A stretch of DNA of 6,778 nt from Planctomycetales bacterium 4484_123 (GCA_002049885.1 MVCS01000074.1:1-6778); one strand, 5' to 3'. Positions 1 through 6,460 are shown, counted from the stretch's first letter. Notes: generated by a model not told the origin, from the letters alone. Made by a program: numbers and translations.

Positions 1-573
1 GAGCGCTTCGCCAGCCCCCTCCAGGTCACCCGCAACCCCTCCGACACCGGGGCCTTCCGCGACGTGGTCGTGGACTGGCCGGCGGACCCGACCCCTTTGA
101 GGGAAAACCTCGCCTCGGTCCCTCGCTGTCAGCCACCGACGAGCTCGTTACTTCGACGCCGGGCGGCTGAGACCAATCAAGGTCACCGGTGCCCTGTGGG
201 TACATCCGGGCATGAGCCACGTCGGCGTCTTTCCCTGTACCTGCCAGAACGTCACCTTCGACGTGGACGAGTTCGGCAGGGTGTGGTTCCCCGATATCAA
301 CCTCCTTCGGGTGCGTGTCATCGACACCAACGGCAACGCGATAGCCGCCTTCGGCTCCCACGGCAACGCCGAGAGCGCCGGTCCGGGCAGCGCCGTCGCC
401 CGGGCGGGAATCGCCTTCGCCTGGGCGGTGGGCGTGGGCGTCACCGACCGTTACGTCCATGTCGGCGACAGCATCAACCGCCGGATGCTGCGGCTGCGCA
501 TCACCTACGCAGCCGAGAAGACCTGCCGGGTCCACCGACGCAGGCAATGCAAGGAGCGCTGCCCGTGCAATAA
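1..573 (+). pseudogene. NHL/beta-propeller-like protein, C-terminal part, three apparent frameshifts
   Basis: The 5' end lies outside the window. Codons 1-31 in frame 1 all end in G or C and read as protein (ERFASPLQVTRNPSDTG, then DVVVDWPADP). The text continues in frame 3 from about 90 (DPFEGKPRLGPSLSATDELV), then in frame 2 from about 149 (YFDAGRLRPIKVTGALWVHPG, FDVDEFGRVWFPDINLLRV, DTNGNAIAAFGSHGNAES, VGDSINRRMLRLRI), and ends in frame 1 at TAA 571-573 (GPPTQAMQGALPVQ). Each switch has the same direction and is repaired by one added base near 87-96, 147-150 and 526-530. The 'DEFGRVWFPD' and 'VGDSINRR' blocks look like blades of an NHL/six-bladed propeller. I recall similar planctomycete proteins with a PCTC motif, but the family is assigned from memory. 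The repaired stop falls 2 bases before a strong hairpin, supporting this end. Unrepaired, frame 2 would run to 688 into the opposing gene. It may be a decayed gene or an intact one with base-call deletions. Confidence 0.6.
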
Positions 574-574
574 G

Positions 575-607
575 CCGCGCGGCTGCCGGGGCTGGGCAGC
601 CGCGCGG
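575..607. terminator. Perfect 13-bp inverted repeat between convergent genes, probable bidirectional terminator
   Basis: Arms at 575-587 (CCGCGCGGCTGCC) and 595-607 (GGCAGCCGCGCGG) pair perfectly around a 7-base loop. The element starts 2 bases after the repaired stop of the plus-strand gene and lies about 52 bases past the stop of the minus-strand protease gene. No clear T-tract follows on either side, so intrinsic termination is inferred from the position and stem strength. It could instead act as a transcript-end stabiliser. Confidence 0.6.
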
Positions 608-659
608 GTGGGCAGGGACTTATGGAATGAGGCCGGTCACGGCCGGGGTGCGAGGCGGC

Positions 660-3407
660 TCAGGCCGCGCTGGTCACCACGGCCATGAAGTAGTCCTGGA
701 CCTCCGAGATGGTCAGCTTCACCAGGCCGTCGTAGGGGTCGGGGTCCACGTGCCGGCCGTCGGTTCCCCAGGGGTTGTACACCGTCACGAACTTGCCGTC
801 CTCGGTATTCTCCACCGACTTGACCACGTAGGCGTGCGAGCCGACGATGGGGCCGGAGGCATTGTAGTAGCTGCCCATGGACACCGCGTGCCCGCCGGCC
901 AGCGCCCGGCTGATGAAGTTCCACAGGCCGGACTCGGAGCCATACGCCCACATGAAGCCGCTGGGCATGTTGGTGACCTCGCGGTACACCGTGGACATCC
1001 ACCCGCCGTGCAGCGAGGCGTAGGAGTTCTGGTCGTAGCGGAAGTAGGCGTAGGCCTTCTCGGCCAGCGGCACCCAGAGCTCGCCGTCGCGGCCGAGCTT
1101 GGCATACGCCAGCGAGCCGCTGTAGCGGACGGGCAGGTCGGCGTCGATGCGCAGATACACCTCCTCGCCGTCGCGGTAGAACCGCACCGCGTAGGTGCCG
1201 TCGCCCAGCGGGGCGATCATCTGCTGGATGACCTGCGGGTCGGTGTCGGCCAGTGAGGACAGGGCCGCCAGGAAGTAGCAGTCGCCGATGGAGCCCTGGG
1301 CGATGTCGTCGTACTGCGGCCCGTCAACGAACAGCGGCGTGGAGGCGAAGTTGCGGTAGCCCGCCGCGGCGCTGGTGGTCGTCGGGTCGGGCAGGTCCTG
1401 CCCGGCGATCTCGGTCGAGATGTACTGGCTGGAGGCGGGGTTGGTGGTGTAGGGCTGGTAGAACGCTTCAATCTTGTGGACGCTGCGGGCGGCGGCCTCG
1501 GCGGCACTGGCGTCGCCGGTGCCGTCGGCGCTGTCGGCCCAGAAGCTGTCCAGGCCGGCCCCGCCGTAGAGGGCATCCACCCCGCCGCCGACGCTGACCA
1601 GCAGGTCGTCCCCGTCCTGGCCATAGAGCGTCCCGGCACCAGTGCCGGCCTCGAAGAGCTCATCGGCTCCAGCCCCGCCGTACAGCCAGTTGGTCAGCGA
1701 CACCGAGTGCGTCAGGCGGATGACGTCGTCCCCGCCGAAGCCGTACACCACCACCGAGGCGAAGGGGCCGCGGTAGCTGTCGCTGCCGGCAGCGGTGGTC
1801 ACCACCAGCGAGGCGCCGCTCTGGCTGACGGTGATGAGGTCGTCGGCGTCGGTGCCGGTGATGAGCAGTTGCAGCCCGCCGGTGAGGGAACGGACCTCCA
1901 CCTCCACCACCTGGCCCGGCGTCGGATCGGTCGGCGGGGGGGTGGGCGCGGGCAGATCCTCGGCCTCGGTGGCGACGCTGAGACGGTAGCGTCCGGTAGT
2001 GCCGTCCGCCCCGGCGGCCAGGACGTAGTAAGTCTCCCCGCTGACCACATCCACGCTGGCGGAAGTCCCGCTGCCGCCGGCCAGCAATTCGCCGTCGGCG
2101 TCGTAGATGCCCACCACGCCGCGCAACCCACCGAGCCAGCCCAGGGCCGCCAGGCTGACCTCCATGGTGCCGGTGACCGTGGCGGTCACGGCCAGGGCGT
2201 CGGTGTCGCCGGCGTAGTTGATCCAGCCGGTCACGCTGCCGGAGCCGTCGGCGTCCAGGGCCAGGGCCCCGGCCTGGGCCAACGTCCCGCCGTAGTCGTC
2301 GGCGGGGATGCTCTCCAGCGAGAGCACGTAGTCGCCCGAGGTGCCGTTGATGGCGGCGGCCACGGCGTAGTAGGTCTGGCCGGCCCATGCGGTGAAGCTG
2401 ACCTGGCTGTCCAGGCTGTCGGCGGCGGCGTTGTCGCTGCGGCCCACGAGCCGGCCCCGGCCGTCGAAGACCAGCAGGTAGGAGTCGATGGCGCTGCCGC
2501 TGCCGGCCGACATGCCCACCCGCATCCGCCCTCGGGCCGGGGCGGTGAACTTGTAGGCCTTCACCCCGCCCACACCAAGCTGGCCGGAGGCCGAGGTCGA
2601 GCCGCCGGCCTGGATGGTCAGCTCCTCCGGCGCCAGCAGGATCTCCAGCACCGTGGGGAAGATCCGCAGCCGGTACCGGCCCGTGCTGCCGTTCAGCCCG
2701 GCCACTTTGAGGCAATAGTCCTGACCCTGGACCACATGGACGTCAAGCTGCCCGGCGGCGGTGCTGCCCAGCAGGTGCCCGTCGGCGGTGTAGGCCAGCA
2801 ACTGAGCCTGGAGCCCGTTGCTCAGCCCGGGCAGGCTCAGCGACAGTCGCATCTGGCCCGTTCGGGGCGCGGTGAACCGCAGCACGTCCACGTCGCCGGC
2901 GTAGTCGATGCTGTCGGCCATCCATCCGCCGCCGCGCACCGAGATACGCCCCGCGGTGGCGGCTTGGAGCGTGTTGCCGTACCGGTCCCGCGGGTCGCTG
3001 TTGATCTGAAGGGTGTACGCCCCGGAGGTGCCGGCGGCGGCAGCGGCCGCCAGGTAATAGGTCCGCCCGGGCCGCATGCGATACCGAAGCAGGCTGTCGG
3101 TGGTGCCGGGGGCGGCGTTGTTGTTCTTCTTGATCCGCCGGCCCCGGTCGTTGAACAACCGGAGCACCGGGTCCAGGCCGTCTCCCGCCGAACGCATGGA
3201 CACCGAGAGCTTGCCCTTCGCACCGGTCGTGAAACGATACATCTTCGCCGCCACCTGTTGGCGGATCTGGTCAGAGATGCTCAGGCTGCCGGCCGCCGGT
3301 ACACTCAGCGTCTGGCAGGAGGAAAACAGGTCGGCAAAGACGGTCCGGCTCATCAGGAGCCGGGGTTCGAGCGATTCTATTTTCGGAAGCTGATGTTTGC
3401 GTCTCAT
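660..3407 (-). CDS. LEPR-XLL secreted modular protein with PPC-like domains and C-terminal calpain-family cysteine protease
   Basis: A 915-residue protein. Residues 12-20 carry SLEPRLLMS, the LEPR-XLL motif found at the N-terminus of large exported planctomycete proteins, which supports this ATG together with a GAGG at 3414-3417. Residues about 34-137, 142-249, 258-366 and 371-478 are beta-rich PPC-like domains (for example DSLLRYRMRPGRTYYLAAAAA and the 'GTSGxYxL' strand). A proline-rich linker (484-498) and Gly/Asp repeats at 554-620 (LYGGAGADEL, LYGQDGDDLL) of calcium-binding RTX-like type follow. Residues about 690-910 form a C2 calpain-like domain: Q704-GSIGD-C710-YFLAAL, H858 in GSHAYVV and N878 in YNPWG make the full Gln/Cys/His/Asn set, so it is probably an active, possibly calcium-dependent, protease outside the cytoplasm. 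PPC domains often sit C-terminal to secreted peptidases, whereas here they precede the protease. The substrate is unknown. Transcribed divergently from the lipoprotein operon and convergent with the NHL gene. Confidence 0.9.
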   Translation of the reverse strand: MRRKHQLPKIESLEPRLLMSRTVFADLFSSCQTLSVPAAGSLSISDQIRQQVAAKMYRFTTGAKGKLSVSMRSAGDGLDPVLRLFNDRGRRIKKNNNAAPGTTDSLLRYRMRPGRTYYLAAAAAAGTSGAYTLQINSDPRDRYGNTLQAATAGRISVRGGGWMADSIDYAGDVDVLRFTAPRTGQMRLSLSLPGLSNGLQAQLLAYTADGHLLGSTAAGQLDVHVVQGQDYCLKVAGLNGSTGRYRLRIFPTVLEILLAPEELTIQAGGSTSASGQLGVGGVKAYKFTAPARGRMRVGMSAGSGSAIDSYLLVFDGRGRLVGRSDNAAADSLDSQVSFTAWAGQTYYAVAAAINGTSGDYVLSLESIPADDYGGTLAQAGALALDADGSGSVTGWINYAGDTDALAVTATVTGTMEVSLAALGWLGGLRGVVGIYDADGELLAGGSGTSASVDVVSGETYYVLAAGADGTTGRYRLSVATEAEDLPAPTPPPTDPTPGQVVEVEVRSLTGGLQLLITGTDADDLITVSQSGASLVVTTAAGSDSYRGPFASVVVYGFGGDDVIRLTHSVSLTNWLYGGAGADELFEAGTGAGTLYGQDGDDLLVSVGGGVDALYGGAGLDSFWADSADGTGDASAAEAAARSVHKIEAFYQPYTTNPASSQYISTEIAGQDLPDPTTTSAAAGYRNFASTPLFVDGPQYDDIAQGSIGDCYFLAALSSLADTDPQVIQQMIAPLGDGTYAVRFYRDGEEVYLRIDADLPVRYSGSLAYAKLGRDGELWVPLAEKAYAYFRYDQNSYASLHGGWMSTVYREVTNMPSGFMWAYGSESGLWNFISRALAGGHAVSMGSYYNASGPIVGSHAYVVKSVENTEDGKFVTVYNPWGTDGRHVDPDPYDGLVKLTISEVQDYFMAVVTSAA

Positions 3408-3410
3408 TGC

Positions 3411-3458
3411 CTGCCTCGGGGATGCGAAGCACGAAAAACTCCGCTACCTCCGAGGCAG
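3411..3458 (-). promoter_or_regulatory. 5' leader hairpin covering the ribosome binding site of the protease gene
   Basis: CTGCCTCGG (3411-3419) and CCGAGGCAG (3450-3458) are a perfect 9-bp inverted repeat, extendable by a G-T pair (3420/3449), around a loop of about 29 bases. In the minus-strand transcript the downstream arm contains the only good Shine-Dalgarno-like sequence (GAGG, 3414-3417, six bases before the ATG) and ends three bases before the start codon. Folding would hide the ribosome binding site, so the element may limit translation. It could also be a dyad operator or chance in GC-rich DNA. Confidence 0.4.
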
Positions 3459-3617
3459 CGCACCATCCGTGGAACCCGCCAACGTCCCACGCTACGTATG
3501 GAGCCTACGATTCGCCCACCCCGCGGGCAAACGCCCAAAGCCGGAAAAACCGACCCGCCAACGGGGCAGGGCGCACCTGCGCAACGACTGCCCCCAGGGG
3601 CTGATCCGGACGTGCCC

Positions 3618-3656
3618 GGTCCGGCTCGGCAAGGCCTGCCGCCGAGGGCTCGGACC
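3618..3656. promoter_or_regulatory. Nested two-stem hairpin upstream of the operon promoter
   Basis: Outer arms GGTCCG (3618-3623) and CGGACC (3651-3656) enclose inner arms CTCGGC (3625-3630) and GCCGAG (3641-3646) with a 10-base loop and a small asymmetric internal loop. Two competing pairings exist: CCGGAC (3606-3611) with GTCCGG (3619-3624), and CCGAG (3642-3646) with CTCGG (3649-3653). It ends 13 bases before the TTGACA box. Possible roles are a dyad operator, the end of an unseen small transcript, or chance in GC-rich DNA. Confidence 0.3.
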
Positions 3657-3669
3657 GCCAAAAGCCCCT

Positions 3670-3699
3670 TGACAGCCTGAGGATGGCGTCAGTAGACTC
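3670..3699 (+). promoter_or_regulatory. Possible sigma70-type promoter of the lipoprotein-TPR operon
   Basis: A perfect -35 hexamer TTGACA (3670-3675) is followed after 18 bases by TAGACT (3694-3699), which matches TATAAT at four of six positions including T1, A2 and T6. It points toward the lipoprotein gene and would start transcription near 3706, giving a 5' leader of roughly 190 bases. Planctomycete promoter consensus is poorly defined, so this rests on hexamer match and location only. Confidence 0.35.
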
Positions 3700-3881
3700 C
3701 CGGGCTGACGCATGTTCCCAAGCGGGCACGCGGGGTCGGCTTCAGCGGGTCGGTCTTGGCATCCCCTCAACGCCGGCCCGACGTCCGCACGCACGAGCAA
3801 CAGCAGGTGGCCGGGGCCGGGCGGCCTTGGTTGGACAATTCCCGCGCAGCTCCGGACCTTGTGGATACGTACAACTGGAAG

Positions 3882-3886
3882 AGGGG
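3882..3886 (+). promoter_or_regulatory. Ribosome binding site deciding the lipoprotein start
   Basis: AGGGG (3882-3886) lies seven bases before the ATG at 3894. It selects this start over the in-frame ATG at 3756, whose 46-residue extension is hydrophilic and would bury the signal peptide inside the protein. Confidence 0.65.
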
Positions 3887-3893
3887 ACGGGAA

Positions 3894-5078
3894 ATGGGCT
3901 TGAAGCAAGACACCAGTGCCGTGCCGAACGCACTGCTGCGACTCGCCCTGCTGTGCGTCCTGGCGGGTCTCGGTGCCGGTTGTCAGACCGGCCGGGTGCA
4001 GTTGGCGTTCTATACCGACAAGGGTCACTTCCCCAGCCGGGGATGCGAGGACGACGTGTTGTTCCTCTTCCGGGGCAGCGAGTACCTTTACATGGACTGG
4101 CTGGACGTGCCCGTGCTCCGGATGCGCGTCACCGCTGCAAGGGGCAAGACTCACCCGCTGCTGGACCCCACAGACACCCTCCGCACCGCTGAGTTCGACA
4201 TGGAGGTCGAATGCCTGGCGGGAGGAAAGGGCCAGTGGAAACAGTGCGCGTCTTTCACAGCCCGCGAGCACGAGATCACCTCGGAGAAGATGCCCGGGGT
4301 AGGCACCATCGAGGTCAGGATGGACGACACGCAATACGGGCTGGCCCGCCTGGACAGGCTCCGCATCGACTTCGAGGCCGACTTCCTGGCAAAGGCCCGC
4401 AGCCTGGCGGCCACGCAGGTCGAGCGCCTTAACGACCCTAAACTGGGCCGGTGCTGGCGGTTCCTGAAGCGTAACACCGTGTCCGTCGGCAAACCCATAC
4501 GAAAACGCGTCGGGGTCAGGTACAGCTACAAGGCTGAGAAACGCTTCCCGCCCGACCCCAAGACCAATCCGTACCTCGAAATCACCGTGAAAATGCAGGA
4601 AGAGTATGTCACCAAGACACCCATGACAGTGGAGGAGGCGTGGGAATACTGGCCCGTGGACCCGCGCCGGTTCGGGGCCGTGCCCATGTGCCTCAAGCCG
4701 CTGAAGGTAGAGCGGTGCCCCACCCGCGTCCTTCACCAGGAGGACTCCAAGAAAAGGCTCGACCCCCCGGATAAGCCCAGGCCGGCCGCCAACGTGACCG
4801 TCCTGTTCCATTTCGAATACCCCAACGCCCCAGCCGGATGGGTCAAGCCGAGGTTCTTGCGCGACCGCACGGCCATCACCGACGGCAACGGAGTGGCCAC
4901 GCTGGACCTCTGGCCCATCGTCCCGGCCAGCAACATCTGCGATAAACTGGCGGTTCACTACAGAGCCCAAGACGACCACGCCCGCCCAAGCCCGGGCAGC
5001 AACGAAATCACGATACTGCGCAGCGAATTACGGCCCTGGTGGCAGCGCTGGCAGCGCGAACACGCAAAGCAGCCCTGA
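3894..5078 (+). CDS. Predicted lipoprotein of unknown function, about 394 residues
   Basis: Not recognised as a known family. Residues 1-30 form a lipoprotein signal: a Lys near the N-terminus, Arg16, a hydrophobic core (LALLCVLAGLGAG) and Cys30 in LGAGC. Gly at -3 is less usual than Leu but fits the general lipobox pattern, so the protein is probably lipid-anchored and faces the periplasm or outside. The mature part is soluble-looking, with no further membrane segment, and has seven cysteines besides Cys30 (51, 107, 118, 187, 266, 275, 349), perhaps forming disulfides. Residues about 299-357 (ANVTVLFHFEYP, then AITDGNGVATLDLWPI) resemble an immunoglobulin-like or carboxypeptidase-regulatory beta-sandwich of surface proteins; this is a pattern impression only. 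The C-terminus is rich in Trp and basic residues (RPWWQRWQREHAKQP). It is first in a three-gene operon, 44 bases before the TPR gene, and an export or envelope role is inferred from that. Confidence 0.8.
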   Translation: MGLKQDTSAVPNALLRLALLCVLAGLGAGCQTGRVQLAFYTDKGHFPSRGCEDDVLFLFRGSEYLYMDWLDVPVLRMRVTAARGKTHPLLDPTDTLRTAEFDMEVECLAGGKGQWKQCASFTAREHEITSEKMPGVGTIEVRMDDTQYGLARLDRLRIDFEADFLAKARSLAATQVERLNDPKLGRCWRFLKRNTVSVGKPIRKRVGVRYSYKAEKRFPPDPKTNPYLEITVKMQEEYVTKTPMTVEEAWEYWPVDPRRFGAVPMCLKPLKVERCPTRVLHQEDSKKRLDPPDKPRPAANVTVLFHFEYPNAPAGWVKPRFLRDRTAITDGNGVATLDLWPIVPASNICDKLAVHYRAQDDHARPSPGSNEITILRSELRPWWQRWQREHAKQP

Positions 5079-5104
5079 GCGGCCCGTCGCGGCCAGCAGG
5101 GCTG
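5070..5104 (+). repeat. Inverted repeat spanning the lipoprotein stop codon
   Basis: CAGCCCTG (5070-5077) and CAGGGCTG (5097-5104) are perfect 8-bp arms; inside them GGCC (5081-5084) can pair with GGCC (5091-5094). The first arm includes the first two bases of the lipoprotein stop codon TGA (5076-5078), and the second ends six bases before the next gene's ribosome binding site. In the mRNA it may adjust the ratio of the two proteins or stabilise a processed end. There is no T-tract, so it is not a clear terminator. Confidence 0.4.
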
Positions 5105-5110
5105 AGGGCG

Positions 5111-5116
5111 AAAGGA
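5111..5116 (+). promoter_or_regulatory. Ribosome binding site deciding the TPR gene start
   Basis: AAAGGA (5111-5116) lies six bases before the ATG at 5123. This start gives a clean signal peptide directly after it, unlike the upstream in-frame ATG at 5039, which lies inside the lipoprotein gene and adds 28 mostly basic residues. Confidence 0.65.
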
Positions 5117-5122
5117 CCGAAG

Positions 5123-6457
5123 ATGAGTGGAATAGTCGCCAGGCTGATCGCGGCAGCAACGGCGGTGCTGTGCCTCTGCGCAGCCGCGCCGGCCGAAGAA
5201 AAGCACAAGGCCGCGCCCCCGCTGGTCTTCGAGTACCAGGGCTTGCTGGACAGCGACCTTGTCTGCGCCTGGGAAAGCTGGGAGTCAACGGTGGCCGAGG
5301 ACACATCCAGGCCGGCGCAGCGCCGGGCGGACGCCTACAACAACCGCGCCGTGTGGCGATACTTCCGGGGCCGGTACGAGACGGCTCTGGATGACCTCAA
5401 CGAAGCCATCAAGCTGCAACCCAAGGCCATCTACTATTCCAACCGCGGCGTCATCCATCGAAAACTGGCCGTCCTGGCCACCTCCACCAAAGACCGCCAG
5501 CACCACTGGGAGCAGGCCAAGGCGGATTATCGCAAGGCGCTGGATACCGCCGGGGGCGAGCTGCCCTTCGCCCACAACAACCTGGGCTGGCTGCTGGTGC
5601 TGGAGGCCAACCAACAGCGCGACGAAGAGAAGCGCTACGAACTGCTGAAACAGGCCAAGGAACATCTCAGCAAGGCCGCCAAGGCTGGAACCGACGAGGA
5701 GCCGCTGCTGCCGCTGGGGCACGTCAACCTGGCCGCGGCCTCCATCTGTGAAGACGACCTCAAGGCGGCCGACAAGCACCTCAAGGCCGTCGCCGGCAGG
5801 GTGAACAAGGCCGAGGAGCCGTGGACGGAACAATGCAGCCTGCTGAACCTCGGCGAGCTGGCCCGCTGCCAGGGCGACTGGGAGACCGCCGCCAGGCGCT
5901 ACCAAGACGCCTACCAGCTGGGCAAGCCCGACCAACTGCCCCCGCCGTCCGCCCAGCTCGCCGAGGCCAAGAGCACCGAGGCCGACAGGAGCCCCTGGAT
6001 CCTCCAGCGCCTCGGGGCCGCACGCTTCCTGCTGGGCTGGTACGACAAGGCCTACAGGGACCTGACCGCCGCGGCCGGAAAGTTCGGCCCCGAGACCACC
6101 GCCGGTCGCTACGCGGCGCTGCTGGCAGCCCTGGCCAAGGCCCGCCAGGAGGAGCAGAAAAAGATCCAAACCACGCGGGAGATGTCCCGCCCGAAACGAT
6201 GGATCGACGCACTGGAGGCATACCTCGCCGGCCACCTCTCCGCCCGCTCGCTGAAGGGCGCCGCCCGAGACAAGAACCCCGCCGCCGAGCGGGCCAAGAA
6301 GTGCGAGATGTACTACTACATGGGTGAGAAAAGACTGCTGGAAACCGGCGGCGTCATGGACGACGAGGCCCGGAAACTCTTCAAGGAGGCGCTCAAGGCC
6401 GGTGAGGCACACCGGCTGGAGAGGACCATGGCCCAGTACAGGCTCACCAACGAGTGA
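5123..6457 (+). CDS. Exported tetratricopeptide-repeat (TPR) protein, 444 residues
   Basis: Residues 1-24 are a Sec-type signal peptide (MSGIVARLIAAATAVLCLCA, cleavage after APA before EEKHK), so the protein is predicted to be periplasmic. The rest is helical, with TPR-like units at about 69-102 (AYNNRAVWRYFRGRYETALDDLNEAIKLQP is the clearest), 104-141 with an insertion, 148-186, 199-232, 240-275 and 295-321. A last unit at about 393-427 (CEMYYYMGEKRLLETGG, then ARKLFKEALKAG) resembles the end of NlpI-like TPR proteins. TPRs bind partner proteins, so this is probably a scaffold or assembly factor, with the adjacent lipoprotein the obvious candidate; that link is inferred. No enzyme domain was seen. 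It is second in the operon, 44 bases after the lipoprotein and 39 bases before the next gene. Confidence 0.88.
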   Translation: MSGIVARLIAAATAVLCLCAAAPAEEKHKAAPPLVFEYQGLLDSDLVCAWESWESTVAEDTSRPAQRRADAYNNRAVWRYFRGRYETALDDLNEAIKLQPKAIYYSNRGVIHRKLAVLATSTKDRQHHWEQAKADYRKALDTAGGELPFAHNNLGWLLVLEANQQRDEEKRYELLKQAKEHLSKAAKAGTDEEPLLPLGHVNLAAASICEDDLKAADKHLKAVAGRVNKAEEPWTEQCSLLNLGELARCQGDWETAARRYQDAYQLGKPDQLPPPSAQLAEAKSTEADRSPWILQRLGAARFLLGWYDKAYRDLTAAAGKFGPETTAGRYAALLAALAKARQEEQKKIQTTREMSRPKRWIDALEAYLAGHLSARSLKGAARDKNPAAERAKKCEMYYYMGEKRLLETGGVMDDEARKLFKEALKAGEAHRLERTMAQYRLTNE

Positions 6458-6460
6458 CGC

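Larger units (their letters stand above)
3408..3893. other. 486-bp divergent intergenic region without a convincing gene
   Basis: This stretch separates the protease gene (minus) from the lipoprotein operon (plus). Small open frames cross it on both strands, but their translations are rich in Arg, Pro and Gly, have no good ribosome binding site and match no family I know. Structure seen from left to right: the leader dyad at 3411-3458, nested dyads at 3606-3656, a promoter-like pair at 3670-3699, and a leader of about 190 bases up to the lipoprotein start. No convincing minus-strand promoter was found. Confidence 0.6.

Noticed and set aside
459..1256. A 265-codon plus-strand open frame bridging the NHL gene end and the protease 3' end
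   Set aside because: It reads through the strong hairpin and then antisense through the catalytic domain; the translation is His/Val/Gly-rich shadow text.
3404..3661. Small 85-codon minus-strand frame in the divergent intergenic region
   Set aside because: Arg/Gly/Pro/Cys-rich translation, no ribosome binding site, no family resemblance, and it includes the protease leader dyad.
1476..3680. A 734-codon open frame on the plus strand opposite the protease gene
   Set aside because: It lies antisense to a gene with clear domains and catalytic residues. Its translation is Gly/Val/His/Gln-rich without domain-like text, as expected from the complement of a GC-rich coding strand, and its 3' half crosses the intergenic region.
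3807..3836. G-rich run in the operon leader as a possible G-quadruplex
   Set aside because: The G-runs are uneven (GG, GGGG, GGG, GG) and interleaved with C-runs that would favour ordinary duplex or hairpin pairing.
3756..3893. Upstream in-frame ATG as the lipoprotein start
   Set aside because: It would add 46 hydrophilic residues ahead of a signal peptide, and the good ribosome binding site is directly before 3894.
3492..4979. A 495-codon minus-strand open frame opposite the lipoprotein gene
   Set aside because: The plus-strand frame has a signal peptide, lipobox, ribosome binding site and varied composition; the minus frame has none of these.
5039..5122. Upstream in-frame ATG as the TPR gene start, overlapping the lipoprotein gene
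   Set aside because: The 28-residue extension is basic and would displace the signal peptide; 5123 has AAAGGA at the right distance.
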